DNA from: Sporosarcina trichiuri
GTDB lineage: Bacteria > Bacillota > Bacilli > Bacillales_A > Planococcaceae
Direction of reading: 5' to 3'
Assembly (NCBI RefSeq): GCF_030406775.1
Contig: NZ_CP129119.1
Coordinates: 2,018,001 to 2,082,000, forward strand
DNA length: 64,000 bases
The position numbers and the translations under genes are program-made. Numbering within the stretch: position 1 is the first letter of the stretch; each line of letters begins with the position of its first letter. The notes below the pieces were generated by a model that saw only the letters and a program-made list of their open reading frames with translations, was not told where the DNA came from and ran no database searches. Positions 55,439-64,000 of the stretch are shown piece after piece.

Positions 55439-56559
55439 CAGCGTTGGTTATTCAGGTAGTTGAGCAGCGCTTCGACGATTCGCTGCGAAGCTTTGCCATC
55501 ACCATACGGGTTGGACGCTTTCGCCATGGCTTCGTAGGCGGCCTGGTCGGACAGCAGCTCGTCGGCCAGACGGAAGATGGTGTCTTCGTCGGTGCCGGCG
55601 AGTTTGAGTGTGCCAGCGTCGATGCCTTCCGGGCGCTCGGTCGTGTCGCGGAGTACGATGACCGGTTTTGCGAGAGACGGTGCTTCTTCCTGGATGCCGC
55701 CCGAGTCGGTCAGGATGATGTGCGAACGGGCCGCGAAGTTGTGGAAGTCGACCACTTCGAGCGGTTCGATCAGATGGATACGGTCATTGTTGCCGAGCAG
55801 TTCATCTGCGACTTCGCGGACGGCCGGGTTCATATGGACAGGATAGATGACCTGGATGTCATCGTGCTTGTCCAGCAGCCGGTTGATAGCCCGGAACATG
55901 TTGCGCATCGGTTCTCCGAGGTTTTCCCGGCGGTGCGCTGTCAGCAGGACGAGACGGTCGTCACCGAGTTTTTCGAAGATCGGGTGCGTGTACGTTTCGT
56001 CGACAGTCGTCTGCAGCGCATCGATCGCCGTATTGCCGGTGATGAAGATGCGGTCCTGCGGCTTCCCTTCATCCAGCAGGTTCTGTGCGGATTTCTCGGT
56101 CGGCGAGAAATGCAGGTCGGCGAGGACGCCTGTCAACTGGCGGTTCATTTCCTCCGGGTACGGGGAGTATTTGTCCCATGTGCGCAGGCCCGCTTCGACG
56201 TGGCCGATTGCGATCTGGTTATAGAAGGCGGCCAGGCTGCCGACGAATGTCGTCGACGTGTCACCGTGGACGAGCACGATATCTGGTTCCGCTTCCTTCA
56301 TGATACCGTCGAGCCCTTCCAGTCCGCGTGTTGCGACATCGATCAGAGTCTGCCGGCTTTTCATGATGTTCAGGTCGTAATCGGGCGTGATGCCGAAGGT
56401 GGTGAGCACTTGGTCGAGCATTTCACGGTGCTGCGCAGTGACGGTCACGATCGATTCGATGTCATCCCCGTGTTTTTGCAGTTCAAGAACGAGCGGAGCC
56501 ATCTTGATGGCTTCCGGCCGCGTCCCGAAGATCGTCATTACTTTCCATTTGCGTTTCAC
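55438..56559 (-). CDS. mnaA: UDP-N-acetylglucosamine 2-epimerase (non-hydrolysing)
   Basis: A 373-residue enzyme. Of two candidate GTG starts, 56559 has GGGGAAGG at the better distance and gives VKRKWKVMTIFGTRPEAI, the usual beginning. Motifs TAQHREMLDQVL, VHGDTSTTF, GHVEAGLRT and DSGGIQEEAPS are typical. It converts UDP-GlcNAc to UDP-ManNAc for wall polymers such as teichoic-acid linkage units or pyruvylated polysaccharide, the ligand of SLH domains. It lies 19 bases downstream of upp. Confidence 0.92.
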   Translation of the reverse strand: MKRKWKVMTIFGTRPEAIKMAPLVLELQKHGDDIESIVTVTAQHREMLDQVLTTFGITPDYDLNIMKSRQTLIDVATRGLEGLDGIMKEAEPDIVLVHGDTSTTFVGSLAAFYNQIAIGHVEAGLRTWDKYSPYPEEMNRQLTGVLADLHFSPTEKSAQNLLDEGKPQDRIFITGNTAIDALQTTVDETYTHPIFEKLGDDRLVLLTAHRRENLGEPMRNMFRAINRLLDKHDDIQVIYPVHMNPAVREVADELLGNNDRIHLIEPLEVVDFHNFAARSHIILTDSGGIQEEAPSLAKPVIVLRDTTERPEGIDAGTLKLAGTDEDTIFRLADELLSDQAAYEAMAKASNPYGDGKASQRIVEALLNYLNNQR

Positions 56560-56578
56560 AGTAGTCACGCCTTCCCCA

Positions 56579-57208
56579 TTATTTCGTTCCGAATAAGCGG
56601 TCGCCGGCGTCGCCGAGACCTGGGACGATGTAGCCGTGGTCATTCAGTTTTTCATCGAGTGCCGCGATATAGACGTCGACATCCGGATGTGCTTCCGTGA
56701 ACACTTTCACGCCTTCCGGAGCAGCGACGAGGCACATGAATTTGATGTGTTTCGCACCGCGCTTTTTGAGCGAGTTGATGGCTTCGACGGCGGTACCGCC
56801 GGTCGCGAGCATCGGATCGACGACGATGAATTCCCGTTCCGAGACGTCCGATGGCAGTTTGACGAAGTATTCGTGCGGTTCCAGCGTGTCCGGGTCGCGG
56901 AACAGGCCGACGTGGCCGACGCGGGCAGCCGGGATGAGTTTCAGCATTCCGTCGACCATGCCGATACCGGCGCGGAGGATCGGGACGATGCCGAGTTTCT
57001 TCCCTGCCAGCACTTGGGACTTCGCCTGGCTGACAGGTGTCTGGACGTCCACTTCCTGCAGCGGGAGGTCGCGTGTGATTTCGTATGCCATCAGCGTGGC
57101 GACTTCGTCCACGAGTTCGCGGAATTCCTTCGTGCCTGTGCTGGCGTCCCGGATGAATGTCAGTTTGTGCTGGATGAGCGGGTGATCGAATACGTGTACT
57201 TTTGCCAT
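56579..57208 (-). CDS. upp: uracil phosphoribosyltransferase
   Basis: A 209-residue enzyme that makes UMP from uracil and PRPP. The ATG at 57208 follows AAAGGAG. The PRPP-binding loop is [11 protein letters not shown] (about 128-138), and [15 protein letters not shown] at the start and [17 protein letters not shown] at the end are characteristic. Confidence 0.96.
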   Translation of the reverse strand: MAKVHVFDHPLIQHKLTFIRDASTGTKEFRELVDEVATLMAYEITRDLPLQEVDVQTPVSQAKSQVLAGKKLGIVPILRAGIGMVDGMLKLIPAARVGHVGLFRDPDTLEPHEYFVKLPSDVSEREFIVVDPMLATGGTAVEAINSLKKRGAKHIKFMCLVAAPEGVKVFTEAHPDVDVYIAALDEKLNDHGYIVPGLGDAGDRLFGTK

Positions 57209-57238
57209 TGAGATCGCTCCTTTAACTTTGTCCCACTT

Positions 57239-57247
57239 AGTATAACA
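57239..57247 (-). promoter_or_regulatory. extended -10 element before upp
   Basis: On the minus strand TGTTATACT provides an extended -10 (TGN-TATACT), 30 bases before the start codon. No good -35 is visible. Confidence 0.4.
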
Positions 57248-57314
57248 GAATGGCGGCGCGTTAGGTTGCATGGACGGAAGTTTGGAATTCGCGGAACATT
57301 TGCACGGTACGAGC

Positions 57315-57455
57315 GCCGTGGGGCGGAGGGCGTATCGGACAAATCGTGCGTGGTATCGGACGTTTGGGCGGCGTTATCGGACACTTGGCGCGATGTATCG
57401 GACATTTGAGCCGGGGTATCGGACATTTCGCGGAATTCATCGGCATCCAGGCACA
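57315..57455. repeat. 21-bp-period repeat island 8 (TATCGGAC core)
   Basis: Five complete units with the core GTATCGGACATTT and variants (GTATCGGACAAAT, GTATCGGACGTTT, TTATCGGACACTT), each 21 bp long with changing tails such as GAGCCGGG and GGGCGGCG, and a decayed sixth (TCATCGGCATCC). The core is unrelated in sequence to the other families, but period, size and placement beyond the glyA terminator are the same. Confidence 0.85.
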
Positions 57456-57477
57456 ACTCCACACGTCCCGGAACGCA

Positions 57478-57512
57478 CAAAACCCGCCATCCGGATCGGA
57501 TGGCGGGTTTTG
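57478..57512 (-). terminator. intrinsic terminator of glyA
   Basis: The perfect stem AAAACCCGCCATCCG / CGGATGGCGGGTTTT lies nine bases after the stop codon. Confidence 0.93.
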
Positions 57513-57520
57513 CCGATCGA

Positions 57521-58774
57521 TCACGCGTAGAGTGCGTGACTGTCGGTGAGTGCTTTGACGCGCTGTTTCGCTTCTTCTTTCACCGTATCGTCCTCGTGGT
57601 TCTTGAGGAGTTTCGCGATGATGGCGCCGACTTCTTTCATGTCGTCTTCCTTGAAGCCGCGGGAGGTGACGGCCGGTGTGCCGATGCGGATGCCGGATGT
57701 GACGAACGGGCCTTCCTTATCGAACGGTACGGTATTTTTGTTGACCGTGATGCCGCATTCGTCGAGGACGTGCTCGGCGACTTTACCCGTCAGGCCGAGG
57801 CTTGTCAGGTTGAGCAGCACCAGGTGGTTGTCCGTGCCGCCGGAGACGATGTCGATGCCTTCTGCAACGAGCGTTTCGCCGAGTGCAACCGCGTTCTTCT
57901 TCACTTGCTGGGCGTACGTCTTGAATTCCGGCTGGAGCGCCTCTCCGAACGCAACCGCTTTCGCTGCGATGACATGCATGAGCGGACCGCCCTGGATACC
58001 CGGGAAGACCGTCTTGTCGATCTTCTTGCCGTATTCCTCTGCGAATTCCTCGCCGATGAGGATGATGCCGCCGCGCGGGCCGCGCAGTGTCTTGTGCGTT
58101 GTCGACGTCACGAAATGCGCGTGAGGCACCGGGCTCGGATGCTCCCCTGCTGCGACGAGTCCTGCGATATGTGCCATATCGACCATCAGGAAGGCGCCGA
58201 CTTCATCCGCGATTTCACGGAACTTCGCAAAATCGATTTCACGCGGATAGGCACTTGCCCCCGCGACAATCATCTTCGGCTTATGCTCGAGCGCTTTCTG
58301 GCGGACGTCTTCGTAATCGATACGCTCGTCCCCTTCGCTCACGCCGTATTCGACGAAGTTGTACAGTTTCCCGGAAAAGTTCACCGGGCTGCCGTGCGTC
58401 AGGTGGCCGCCGTGGGACAGGTTCATGCCGAGGACGGTATCGCCGGGTTTCAGGACGGTGAAGTAGACTGCCATGTTGGCCTGTGCGCCGGAGTGTGCCT
58501 GGACGTTCGCATAGGCCGCACCGAACAGTTCCTTGACCCGGTCGCGTGCGATGTTCTCGACGACATCGACGTGCTCGCAGCCGCCGTAGTAGCGCTTGCC
58601 CGGATAGCCTTCTGCGTATTTGTTCGTCAAGTAGGACCCTTGTGCTTCCATGACCGCTTCCGAGACGAAGTTTTCAGAAGCAATCAGTTCGATGTTTGCG
58701 TTCTGGCGGTTCTTCTCAGCCATGATCGCTTCAAATACTGCACTGTCTTCACGTTTCACATTGCTCAAATCCAT
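57521..58774 (-). CDS. glyA: serine hydroxymethyltransferase
   Basis: A 417-residue PLP enzyme (ATG at 58774 preferred to 58780 because of AAAGGGG spacing). It interconverts serine and glycine with tetrahydrofolate. The PLP lysine lies near residue 225 in [35 protein letters not shown] is characteristic. The gene follows ywlG as in B. subtilis. Confidence 0.97.
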   Translation of the reverse strand: MDLSNVKREDSAVFEAIMAEKNRQNANIELIASENFVSEAVMEAQGSYLTNKYAEGYPGKRYYGGCEHVDVVENIARDRVKELFGAAYANVQAHSGAQANMAVYFTVLKPGDTVLGMNLSHGGHLTHGSPVNFSGKLYNFVEYGVSEGDERIDYEDVRQKALEHKPKMIVAGASAYPREIDFAKFREIADEVGAFLMVDMAHIAGLVAAGEHPSPVPHAHFVTSTTHKTLRGPRGGIILIGEEFAEEYGKKIDKTVFPGIQGGPLMHVIAAKAVAFGEALQPEFKTYAQQVKKNAVALGETLVAEGIDIVSGGTDNHLVLLNLTSLGLTGKVAEHVLDECGITVNKNTVPFDKEGPFVTSGIRIGTPAVTSRGFKEDDMKEVGAIIAKLLKNHEDDTVKEEAKQRVKALTDSHALYA

Positions 58775-58829
58775 GATCATTTCCCCTTTAGCGTCTTTTT
58801 GGCCGTTCAGTCCGGGAACGGGTCCCGGT

Positions 58830-59375
58830 TTATTCGTACTGCGCGCGGGCGCCGCCGATCAGTTTCGGACGGGTCGTGGCGCAGGTGACGACAGCTTCAC
58901 CGATCTGTTTGACGGATGTGCGGATCGGTACCGCGACAGGCTTCAGCTGCATGCCGATCAGCGTCTGGCCGATGTCGATGCCGGCATGTGCCCGCACCGA
59001 CTCGACGACGACCGCATCATCCAGGTGTTCATAGGCATAGGCGGACATCGAGCCGCCTGCGGTCGTGACCGGCACGACGGACACGCGGTCATAGCCGTGC
59101 TGTGCCGCAGCACTGCGCTCGATCGTGACCGCGCGGTTGATGTGCTCGCAGCCCTGGAAGGCCAGATGCACCTTGTGCGTCTCCGCGAATTGGGCGAGCG
59201 GGCCGTACAGCGCTTCCGCCACTTCGAGTGCACCTGCCGTTCCGATCCGTTTGCCTGCGACTTCCGACGTGGAGCAGCCGATCACGAAGAACGTGCCTGC
59301 TTCAGGCGGCGCCTGCTCGGCGAATTCCGTGAGCACCTGCTCGATCTGCAGTCTCCATAAAATGCTGGTATCCAT
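58830..59375 (-). CDS. ywlG: TIGR01440/UPF0340-family protein YwlG
   Basis: A 181-residue protein from the ATG at 59375 (GGGGGAG upstream). Conserved blocks are [34 protein letters not shown] and [12 protein letters not shown]. The family is always found next to rpiB and glyA in Bacillales but has no established function. Confidence 0.9.
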   Translation of the reverse strand: MDTSILWRLQIEQVLTEFAEQAPPEAGTFFVIGCSTSEVAGKRIGTAGALEVAEALYGPLAQFAETHKVHLAFQGCEHINRAVTIERSAAAQHGYDRVSVVPVTTAGGSMSAYAYEHLDDAVVVESVRAHAGIDIGQTLIGMQLKPVAVPIRTSVKQIGEAVVTCATTRPKLIGGARAQYE

Positions 59376-59391
59376 GCTGCTCCCCCGCTTC

Positions 59392-59832
59392 CTAGTTGTT
59401 TTCGAGTTCCATGAGTTTTTCGATGCGGCGCTCGTGCCGTCCGCCTTCGAACGGTGTGTCGAGCCATGTCTGGACGATTTCACGGGCCAGTCCAGGGCCG
59501 ATGACCCGTTCGCCCATTGCGAGTACGTTCGTATCATTATGTCCGCGGGTCGCTTTTGCGCTGAACACGTCATGGCAGAGCGCACAGCGGATCCCGTTCG
59601 TCTTATTGGCGGCGATCGACATGCCGATGCCTGTGCCGCAGATCAGGATGCCGCGGTCGAACTTGCCGGACGCGACGCCTGCCGTCACTTCTTTTGCATA
59701 ATCAGGATAGTCGACGGAAGCATCGGAGTCAGGTCCGAAGTCGGTGACGTCGATGTCCAGTTCAGTCAATAGGTTTTTGATTTCGCGGCGAAGGTTATTG
59801 CCGCCGTGATCGGATGATATCGCGAGTTTCAC
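59392..59832 (-). CDS. rpiB: ribose-5-phosphate isomerase B
   Basis: A 146-residue enzyme starting with GTG at 59832 (AGAGGGA upstream). The active-site region LICGTGIGMSIAANKTNGIR with its cysteine, and SSDHGGNNLRREIK near the start, define RpiB. It links ribulose 5-phosphate and ribose 5-phosphate in the pentose phosphate pathway. Confidence 0.95.
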   Translation of the reverse strand: MKLAISSDHGGNNLRREIKNLLTELDIDVTDFGPDSDASVDYPDYAKEVTAGVASGKFDRGILICGTGIGMSIAANKTNGIRCALCHDVFSAKATRGHNDTNVLAMGERVIGPGLAREIVQTWLDTPFEGGRHERRIEKLMELENN

Positions 59833-59920
59833 GTGCGTCCCTCTTTTCTTAATATACTTACAATGATTCTATCACTCTTCTGCGTAAAAACACAGTGGGA
59901 ACTGCGCAGCCGGCCCCATG

Positions 59921-59946
59921 AAAAAAACCGGCACTCGGCCGGCTTT
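59921..59946 (-). terminator. intrinsic terminator after the chemotaxis receptor gene
   Basis: The short stem GCCGGC-CGAGT-GCCGG is followed on the minus strand by seven T, just after the receptor stop codon. It separates rpiB-ywlG-glyA from the upstream operon. Confidence 0.8.
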
Positions 59947-59950
59947 CAGG

Positions 59951-61243
59951 TCAGTTGGATGTATCGAATCGGCGGATGACCGCATACAGCGCTTCGGACT
60001 GATCTTTCAGATCGCTTGCGAGATTGCTTGTCTGCTCGATGGAATGCGCCTGCTCCTCGGTCGCCGCCTGGACTTCTTCCGCTCCGGCGGATGTCTCTTC
60101 CGCAATCGCTGCGACTTCCTGGGACTGATGCGCTGTCTTTTCGATCTGTGTCAATTGGTGTTCGACGAGTTCCGTGATGCCTGTGATCGAACCGGCCATC
60201 GTATTGATGGTCGATGCCATCACGGTGATGCTCTTGTTCGTTTCATCAGCCCGGTCCGCTTCCTGACCGGCTGTTTTCACCTGCATCTCGATCTCCCTGA
60301 CGACTTTCGTGACATCGGACTGGATCGTGCTGACGAGGCCGCCGATCATCTGGACCGATTTCGCGCTTTCATCCGCCAGCACGCGCACTTCCTCTGCGAC
60401 GACAGCGAACCCTTTGCCATGCTCCCCTGCACGGGCAGCTTCGATCGACGCGTTGAGTGCCAGGAGATTCGTCTGATTAGCGATGCCGCCGACCAGTTCC
60501 ACGATTTCCCCGATCTTCTGTGCGTTGCGGTCGAGGTCCCGGATGGTCGAGAGCGAGGCTTCGCTTTGTGTGGACATGTCCCGTATGCCGACGACAAGCG
60601 CCCGGTAGGCATCTGTCGTCTTCTTCAATTCGTCCAGCATCTCCTCCGACTGCCTGGACGATTCCTCCGCACGGCTGCTGACGTCTGCCGCGATCGAGCG
60701 GACATCTTCCATCGCCTCCGCAGTCTCCTGGACGGACACGGCTGTCGCTTCTGCACCGGAGGAAATCTCCGCGATTGTCGACGCGATGGCATCCGCCTGA
60801 CTTGCAGCGGACCCTGTTTCGGTATGCAGGACGCCGACAGAACGTGATGTCCTGTCGAAATTCTCTTCGATCTGCCCGACAATGCCGCGCAGGTTCAGGA
60901 CGACCTGCTGGAACGCTTCCGCAACAGAGCGGATTTCATCCGACGAATCCGGCAGTTCGATATCCGTGCCGATTCTGCCGTCCGCCACCCGGATCGCTTC
61001 CCGTTCGAGTTTCTGGAGCGGTTTGGTCAGGATGTTGCTGAACAATGCAGCGAGGATCGCCGACCAGATGATCCCGAGACCGTATGTCATGATACCGAAC
61101 CAGAGCGGGTTGAAGCCCGGAAAGAAGCGCGGCTGCAGGAAATTGATGAACAGCGCGCTGAACGAATACGTGACGACCGCCAATATTGTTACGAACACAA
61201 CCAGTTTCCATTTCAACCCGAATTTCCTCTTTGTCTCTGCCAT
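59951..61243 (-). CDS. methyl-accepting chemotaxis protein without a large sensor domain
   Basis: A 430-residue receptor-like protein: two membrane helices (about 14-36 and 44-72) with almost no extracellular part between them, a HAMP domain (about 73-125), and a long signalling domain. The CheA-binding tip [20 protein letters not shown] is intact. Without an external domain it may sense the membrane state, pH or an internal signal. Its ATG overlaps the ywlE stop codon (TAATG), so it is fully part of this operon. In B. subtilis rpiB directly follows ywlE. Confidence 0.92.
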   Translation of the reverse strand: MAETKRKFGLKWKLVVFVTILAVVTYSFSALFINFLQPRFFPGFNPLWFGIMTYGLGIIWSAILAALFSNILTKPLQKLEREAIRVADGRIGTDIELPDSSDEIRSVAEAFQQVVLNLRGIVGQIEENFDRTSRSVGVLHTETGSAASQADAIASTIAEISSGAEATAVSVQETAEAMEDVRSIAADVSSRAEESSRQSEEMLDELKKTTDAYRALVVGIRDMSTQSEASLSTIRDLDRNAQKIGEIVELVGGIANQTNLLALNASIEAARAGEHGKGFAVVAEEVRVLADESAKSVQMIGGLVSTIQSDVTKVVREIEMQVKTAGQEADRADETNKSITVMASTINTMAGSITGITELVEHQLTQIEKTAHQSQEVAAIAEETSAGAEEVQAATEEQAHSIEQTSNLASDLKDQSEALYAVIRRFDTSN

Positions 61244-61683
61244 TATTGTTCCCCCAGTAGTCTGCTTGCGAGCAGATCGATTTGTTCCGCCAATTCGCCG
61301 AATGTTGATTCGTACAAAGAGAAGCTGCCGCCGAACGGGTCCTGGACGTCATGGTCCGCCTGCCCCGTATACTCCTTCAGCGTGAATACCTTGGCCGCAT
61401 GGTCTGCATATGACCGGCGCAGCGTATCCCGATGACCCGCTGTCATCGTCAGTATCAGATCCGCCCATTCGGCATCCGCCCTGGAGAACTGCCTGGATAC
61501 GGGCGTGTACGGAAACCCACTATTTTCCAGTATAACCTTCGAATGATCGGAAATAGGCATTCCGTCTGCTGCATAGATGCCTGCGGACCGGACTGCGACA
61601 CCCGGCAGTTCCTTCGATCTCAGAAGCCCTTCGGCAAGCGGACTTCTGCATGTATTTCCTGTGCAGATAAAACAAATATTCAT
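61243..61683 (-). CDS. ywlE: protein arginine phosphatase YwlE (LMW-PTP fold)
   Basis: A 146-residue phosphatase from the ATG at 61683 (AGGTGAT upstream). The P-loop is Cys7-TGNTC-Arg13-SP. Thr11 in this loop is the residue that gives B. subtilis YwlE its preference for phospho-arginine over phospho-tyrosine. The general acid is in [12 protein letters not shown]. It counteracts the McsB kinase, so a role in stress regulation through CtsR/ClpC is likely. Confidence 0.92.
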   Translation of the reverse strand: MNICFICTGNTCRSPLAEGLLRSKELPGVAVRSAGIYAADGMPISDHSKVILENSGFPYTPVSRQFSRADAEWADLILTMTAGHRDTLRRSYADHAAKVFTLKEYTGQADHDVQDPFGGSFSLYESTFGELAEQIDLLASRLLGEQ

Positions 61684-61738
61684 TATTATCACCTAACAAC
61701 CATCATACCTGATTCTCCAAGATACGGAAACTGTTTTA

Positions 61739-62239
61739 TTATGAAATCCAAGCCAATATTCCCATCCCGATCAGGATCACCCCTGCTAAACGTCTCAGAA
61801 ACGCACGCATGCCCAGTGTCATTGCCATATGCGTCCGCAAGGCGAACCAGGAGAGCACCAATGAAAAGAATCCGGTCGCGCTCACGAACAGCGTTTTGTT
61901 CAGCTGCTGCAATCCGAATGACATGCTGATCGACAGGCCATCCAGGCTGACCGCGACAGCCAGCAGCAGCGGACCCGCAAGCTTCTGCGATGCCGTGTCC
62001 TCCTCCTGCAGAAGCATATGTACACCGATCAATACGAGCAGTACGCTTGAAAGGATACCGCTCCAATCCGAGAGCAGATGCGCCGACCACTCGCCCATCA
62101 GAAATCCCGCAAGCGGGAACAGGACATTCAGCAGGCCGGTCCATAAGGCGATGAGCCACTTGCGTCTCCGTACATGCAGCAGTGTGTAGATGACGAGGAT
62201 GTCGATCGTGGTCACCGCTGCCGCAATGAGTTCAACCAA
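61739..62239 (-). CDS. mntP: MntP-family manganese efflux pump
   Basis: A 166-residue membrane protein of six helices. The TTG at 62239 is chosen as start because GGGGAGG lies eight bases before it; the longer frame to 62302 has no ribosome site. The pattern LLLAVAVSLDGLSISMSFGL, with its aspartate, is typical of MntP. It matches the ywlD position in B. subtilis. No yybP-ykoY manganese riboswitch was recognised in the 92 bases upstream. Confidence 0.85.
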   Translation of the reverse strand: MVELIAAAVTTIDILVIYTLLHVRRRKWLIALWTGLLNVLFPLAGFLMGEWSAHLLSDWSGILSSVLLVLIGVHMLLQEEDTASQKLAGPLLLAVAVSLDGLSISMSFGLQQLNKTLFVSATGFFSLVLSWFALRTHMAMTLGMRAFLRRLAGVILIGMGILAWIS

Positions 62240-62331
62240 TATAAGAACCTCCCCGCATGTTGCGCCAGTAAATCGTATGCGGCGCGCGGGGAGGCCATTC
62301 ATGAATACTATCCAATTGCCGCTGAAACAGA

Positions 62332-63363
62332 TTACGGATCGAGCCGTTTGCCGTCCGCCGCTTTCCTGAGCCGGTTCATGACGGCGAGGCCCATCCCTTC
62401 GGCCGGTGTCTCGACGGCGAGGATGACGGATGCATCCGTGTCATCGCAAGTCCGCAGCGCATCGTAGAGACGGGCTGCGAGTTCGCGCGGATCGCCGTAC
62501 GGTCCGGTTGCAAAATACCAGTCCGCTGTATCCGTCCTGAGCTCGTCCGGTCCGATGACGGCGACTTTTCCGCCTTCCGATCGGAATGAACCGATGGCTG
62601 CTTCGATTTTGCCGGGATCAGGTTTGATGAGCCAGACCGGTGCGTCAGGTGAGTAATGCAAATACTTCATGCCCGGCGCGCGCGGCGCTTCCGCTTCGGC
62701 TGCTGACGTTTCGGAACGGACGGGACCGATGACCGATTCGATCATTTCAGCTGTCACACCGCCCGGACGCAGGATTGCTGGCGGCACCGATGTCATGTCG
62801 ATGACGGTCGATTCGACACCGACGCCTGTCGCCCCGCCATCCAGGATGAACGGGATCTTTCCGTGCATATCCCGAAGGACGTGCTCCGCTTTCGTCGGGC
62901 TCGGCTTGCCGCTCCGGTTTGCACTCGGTGCGGCGAGCGGCCCCCCGAGCAGCCGGAGCAGTTTCAGCGCGACAGGATGATCGGGCATGCGAAGGCCGAC
63001 CGTGCCGATGCCTGCTGTTACGCTTTTTGCGATGACCCCCGGCTTTTCCCGGAAGATCAGCGTCAGCGGACCCGGCCAGAATGCATCCATGAGCCGGACT
63101 GCCGCTTCCGGGATTTCGTCGGCATAGTGCCCGGCTTCTTCTTTGGTTCCGATATGTACGATCAGTGGATTGTCGGAGGGGCGGCCTTTCGCTTCAAAGA
63201 TCTTCTGCGCCGCTTCCGGATCTGTCGCAAGCGCCCCAAGTCCGTACACCGTTTCGGTCGGAAAGGCAGCGAGCTCCCCTTTTTTCAAACAATCCACAAC
63301 TTGTTGATATCTTTCATCGTTATCCACAGTGTTATCCACTTTCACAAGTCGAGTGTGCATCAT
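62332..63363 (-). CDS. ywlC: L-threonylcarbamoyladenylate synthase (Sua5/YwlC type)
   Basis: A 343-residue enzyme for the t6A tRNA modification. The YrdC domain (about 20-205) contains FPTETVYGLGALATD, KGRPSDNPLIVHI and APSANRSGKPSPT. The Sua5 C-terminal domain (about 225-343) contains APGMKYLHYSPDAPV. GGAGATGAA precedes the ATG pair at 63360/63363. Part of its first 30 codons also carries DnaA boxes. Confidence 0.95.
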   Translation of the reverse strand: MMHTRLVKVDNTVDNDERYQQVVDCLKKGELAAFPTETVYGLGALATDPEAAQKIFEAKGRPSDNPLIVHIGTKEEAGHYADEIPEAAVRLMDAFWPGPLTLIFREKPGVIAKSVTAGIGTVGLRMPDHPVALKLLRLLGGPLAAPSANRSGKPSPTKAEHVLRDMHGKIPFILDGGATGVGVESTVIDMTSVPPAILRPGGVTAEMIESVIGPVRSETSAAEAEAPRAPGMKYLHYSPDAPVWLIKPDPGKIEAAIGSFRSEGGKVAVIGPDELRTDTADWYFATGPYGDPRELAARLYDALRTCDDTDASVILAVETPAEGMGLAVMNRLRKAADGKRLDP

Positions 63364-63445
63364 TTCATCTCCTTCATACCGCTTTCCACTAAGTTATCCA
63401 CAACAAAAAGTGGATATTACGCTTTGAACAAGGAAGTTATCCACT
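63320..63445. promoter_or_regulatory. cluster of DnaA boxes between ywlC and spoIIR
   Basis: Two perfect boxes TTATCCACA (63320-63328 and 63394-63402) and two TTATCCACT boxes (63332-63340 and 63437-63445) are all in one orientation. An inverted ATATCCACT lies at 63409-63417. A further perfect box in reverse orientation (TGTGGATAA) is at 63976-63984. Some lie inside coding sequence. B. subtilis is reported to have a DnaA-binding cluster at ywlC, so this site may be conserved. Confidence 0.7.
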
Positions 63446-63995
63446 CCCAGACAAAGAATTTCACAGGCTCCTCTTCTTCTTCTTCTTCATAGCACACTTT
63501 TGGAAAGATCGAACACCACCAGTTCGATCCGCGGCCGCTTCCGATCGTCAGGATATACGCATCATACGTATCCTGCGGCGTAATCCAGAGGCCGGCCCGT
63601 TTCGCCGGAAACAGCGCCTGGCTGCGTTCCAGCGCAACGGGCATGTCCGGGGCAATCGTTTCTGCAGCTGCGAGCATGTCCGCTTCGATCCCTTTCAGGG
63701 CCGCATCGATTTCAGGCTGTGTCGATGTATTCGCGAGCACAGCTGTGATCATCGGCTCGATCTCCTGCTGAATACGGACTTTCACCGCCTGGTCGGATGC
63801 CGAATCGGAGTGTGCGAGAATGCGGTAGCGGACCGGTTCTTCGTTTTCGTGTGTCTGGAAGAGTGAGAGAACCGCCTGCAGCATCACCATGATGAGCAGG
63901 AATTCGGCGAATACTATCAGTCTTCTCTTCCATGTATGTCTTGTATCATTGCCAATCGTCTCTGTTTGTGTGAACTGTGGATAATCTTGCAGCAT
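63417..63995 (-). CDS. spoIIR: stage II sporulation protein SpoIIR
   Basis: A 192-residue forespore signal protein, with a possible start ATG at 63995; the frame is open to the window edge, so a longer N-terminus cannot be excluded. One membrane or signal helix lies at about 27-46. The family blocks YRILAHSDSASDQAVK, ILTIGSGRGSNWWC with IFPKVC, and the aromatic end FFVWEWITSLFK are present. SpoIIR is secreted to activate processing of pro-sigma-E by SpoIIGA. A run of seven glutamates before the end is unusual. Confidence 0.9.
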   Translation of the reverse strand: MLQDYPQFTQTETIGNDTRHTWKRRLIVFAEFLLIMVMLQAVLSLFQTHENEEPVRYRILAHSDSASDQAVKVRIQQEIEPMITAVLANTSTQPEIDAALKGIEADMLAAAETIAPDMPVALERSQALFPAKRAGLWITPQDTYDAYILTIGSGRGSNWWCSIFPKVCYEEEEEEEPVKFFVWEWITSLFKA

Positions 63996-64000
63996 GTCAT

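Noticed and set aside
58801-58829. Terminator between ywlG and glyA (CCGGGA/TCCCGG)
   Set aside because: The stem is short and no T-run follows on the minus strand, so readthrough into glyA is more likely.
62240-62331. Manganese (yybP-ykoY) riboswitch before mntP
   Set aside because: The gap is only 92 bases and lacks the conserved loop sequences of that riboswitch.

Overview
The window reads as a chromosome segment of a spore-forming, flagellated Bacillales bacterium. Spore formation is indicated by spoIIR, spoIID, spoIIQ and spoIIID, flagella by the FlhO/FlhP pair and a methyl-accepting chemotaxis protein, and the group by B. subtilis-like synteny. The sequence looks moderately GC-rich for this order (by eye somewhat above 50%), and the S-layer-homology (SLH) proteins, YwpF and EpuA fit Planococcaceae (for example a Bhargavaea- or Sporosarcina-like relative). 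The genus is an inference. Nearly all genes are on the minus strand; no rRNA, tRNA, insertion sequence, prophage or CRISPR array was found.

Layout. (1) 1-1892: N-terminal part of a YfcC-type transporter and a two-domain regulator. (2) 2.5-13.1 kb: five consecutive exported enzymes, each with three SLH repeats: a glucosaminidase, an NlpC/P60 peptidase, a subtilase, an amidase and a 5'-nucleotidase. (3) 13.3-20.9 kb: PanF/YhdT pantothenate uptake, a NERD protein, a DEDDh exonuclease, and an operon of XRE regulator, PLDc_N membrane protein and ABC transporter. (4) 21.8-31.3 kb: a 1655-residue Vpr-like protease, a second exonuclease with altered catalytic motifs, an orphan HlyD-like adaptor with a membrane partner, small genes. 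(5) 31.5-36.4 kb, plus strand: XRE regulator and the SWIM/SNF2 pair. (6) 36.5-43.3 kb: SSB, YwpF, lipoprotein, FabZ, EpuA, FlhP, FlhO, Mbl, SpoIIID. (7) 43.9-54.8 kb: SpoIIQ, SpoIID, MurA, YwzB and the complete atpIBEFHAGDC operon. (8) 55.4-64.0 kb: mnaA, upp, glyA, ywlG, rpiB, a chemotaxis receptor, ywlE, mntP, ywlC and spoIIR, the order seen in B. subtilis except for the inserted receptor and the mnaA gene; a cluster of DnaA boxes lies at the ywlC/spoIIR junction.

The most unusual content is between genes. Eight islands (near 2.1-2.5, 6.0-6.7, 15.1-15.3, 16.4-17.2, 21.0-21.7, 27.0-27.1, 43.4-43.9 and 57.3-57.5 kb) are arrays with an exact 21-bp period: a 10-13 base core that is constant in an array, then 8-11 variable bases. 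At least four core families (GAATGGAGCGGTT, GAATGGGCGGGTT, GCTTGAGCGGTT, GTATCGGACATTT) keep the same period, and families can mix in one island. Seven of the eight islands sit just beyond a terminator or terminator-like hairpin of a minus-strand gene; the eighth abuts a stop codon directly. Two other repeats accompany them: a roughly 105-160 bp composite core and a roughly 66-bp long inverted repeat (four copies and one internally deleted remnant). I know of no description of this family; whether it is a DNA-binding array, a mobile terminator, or a by-product of slippage cannot be decided from this window.
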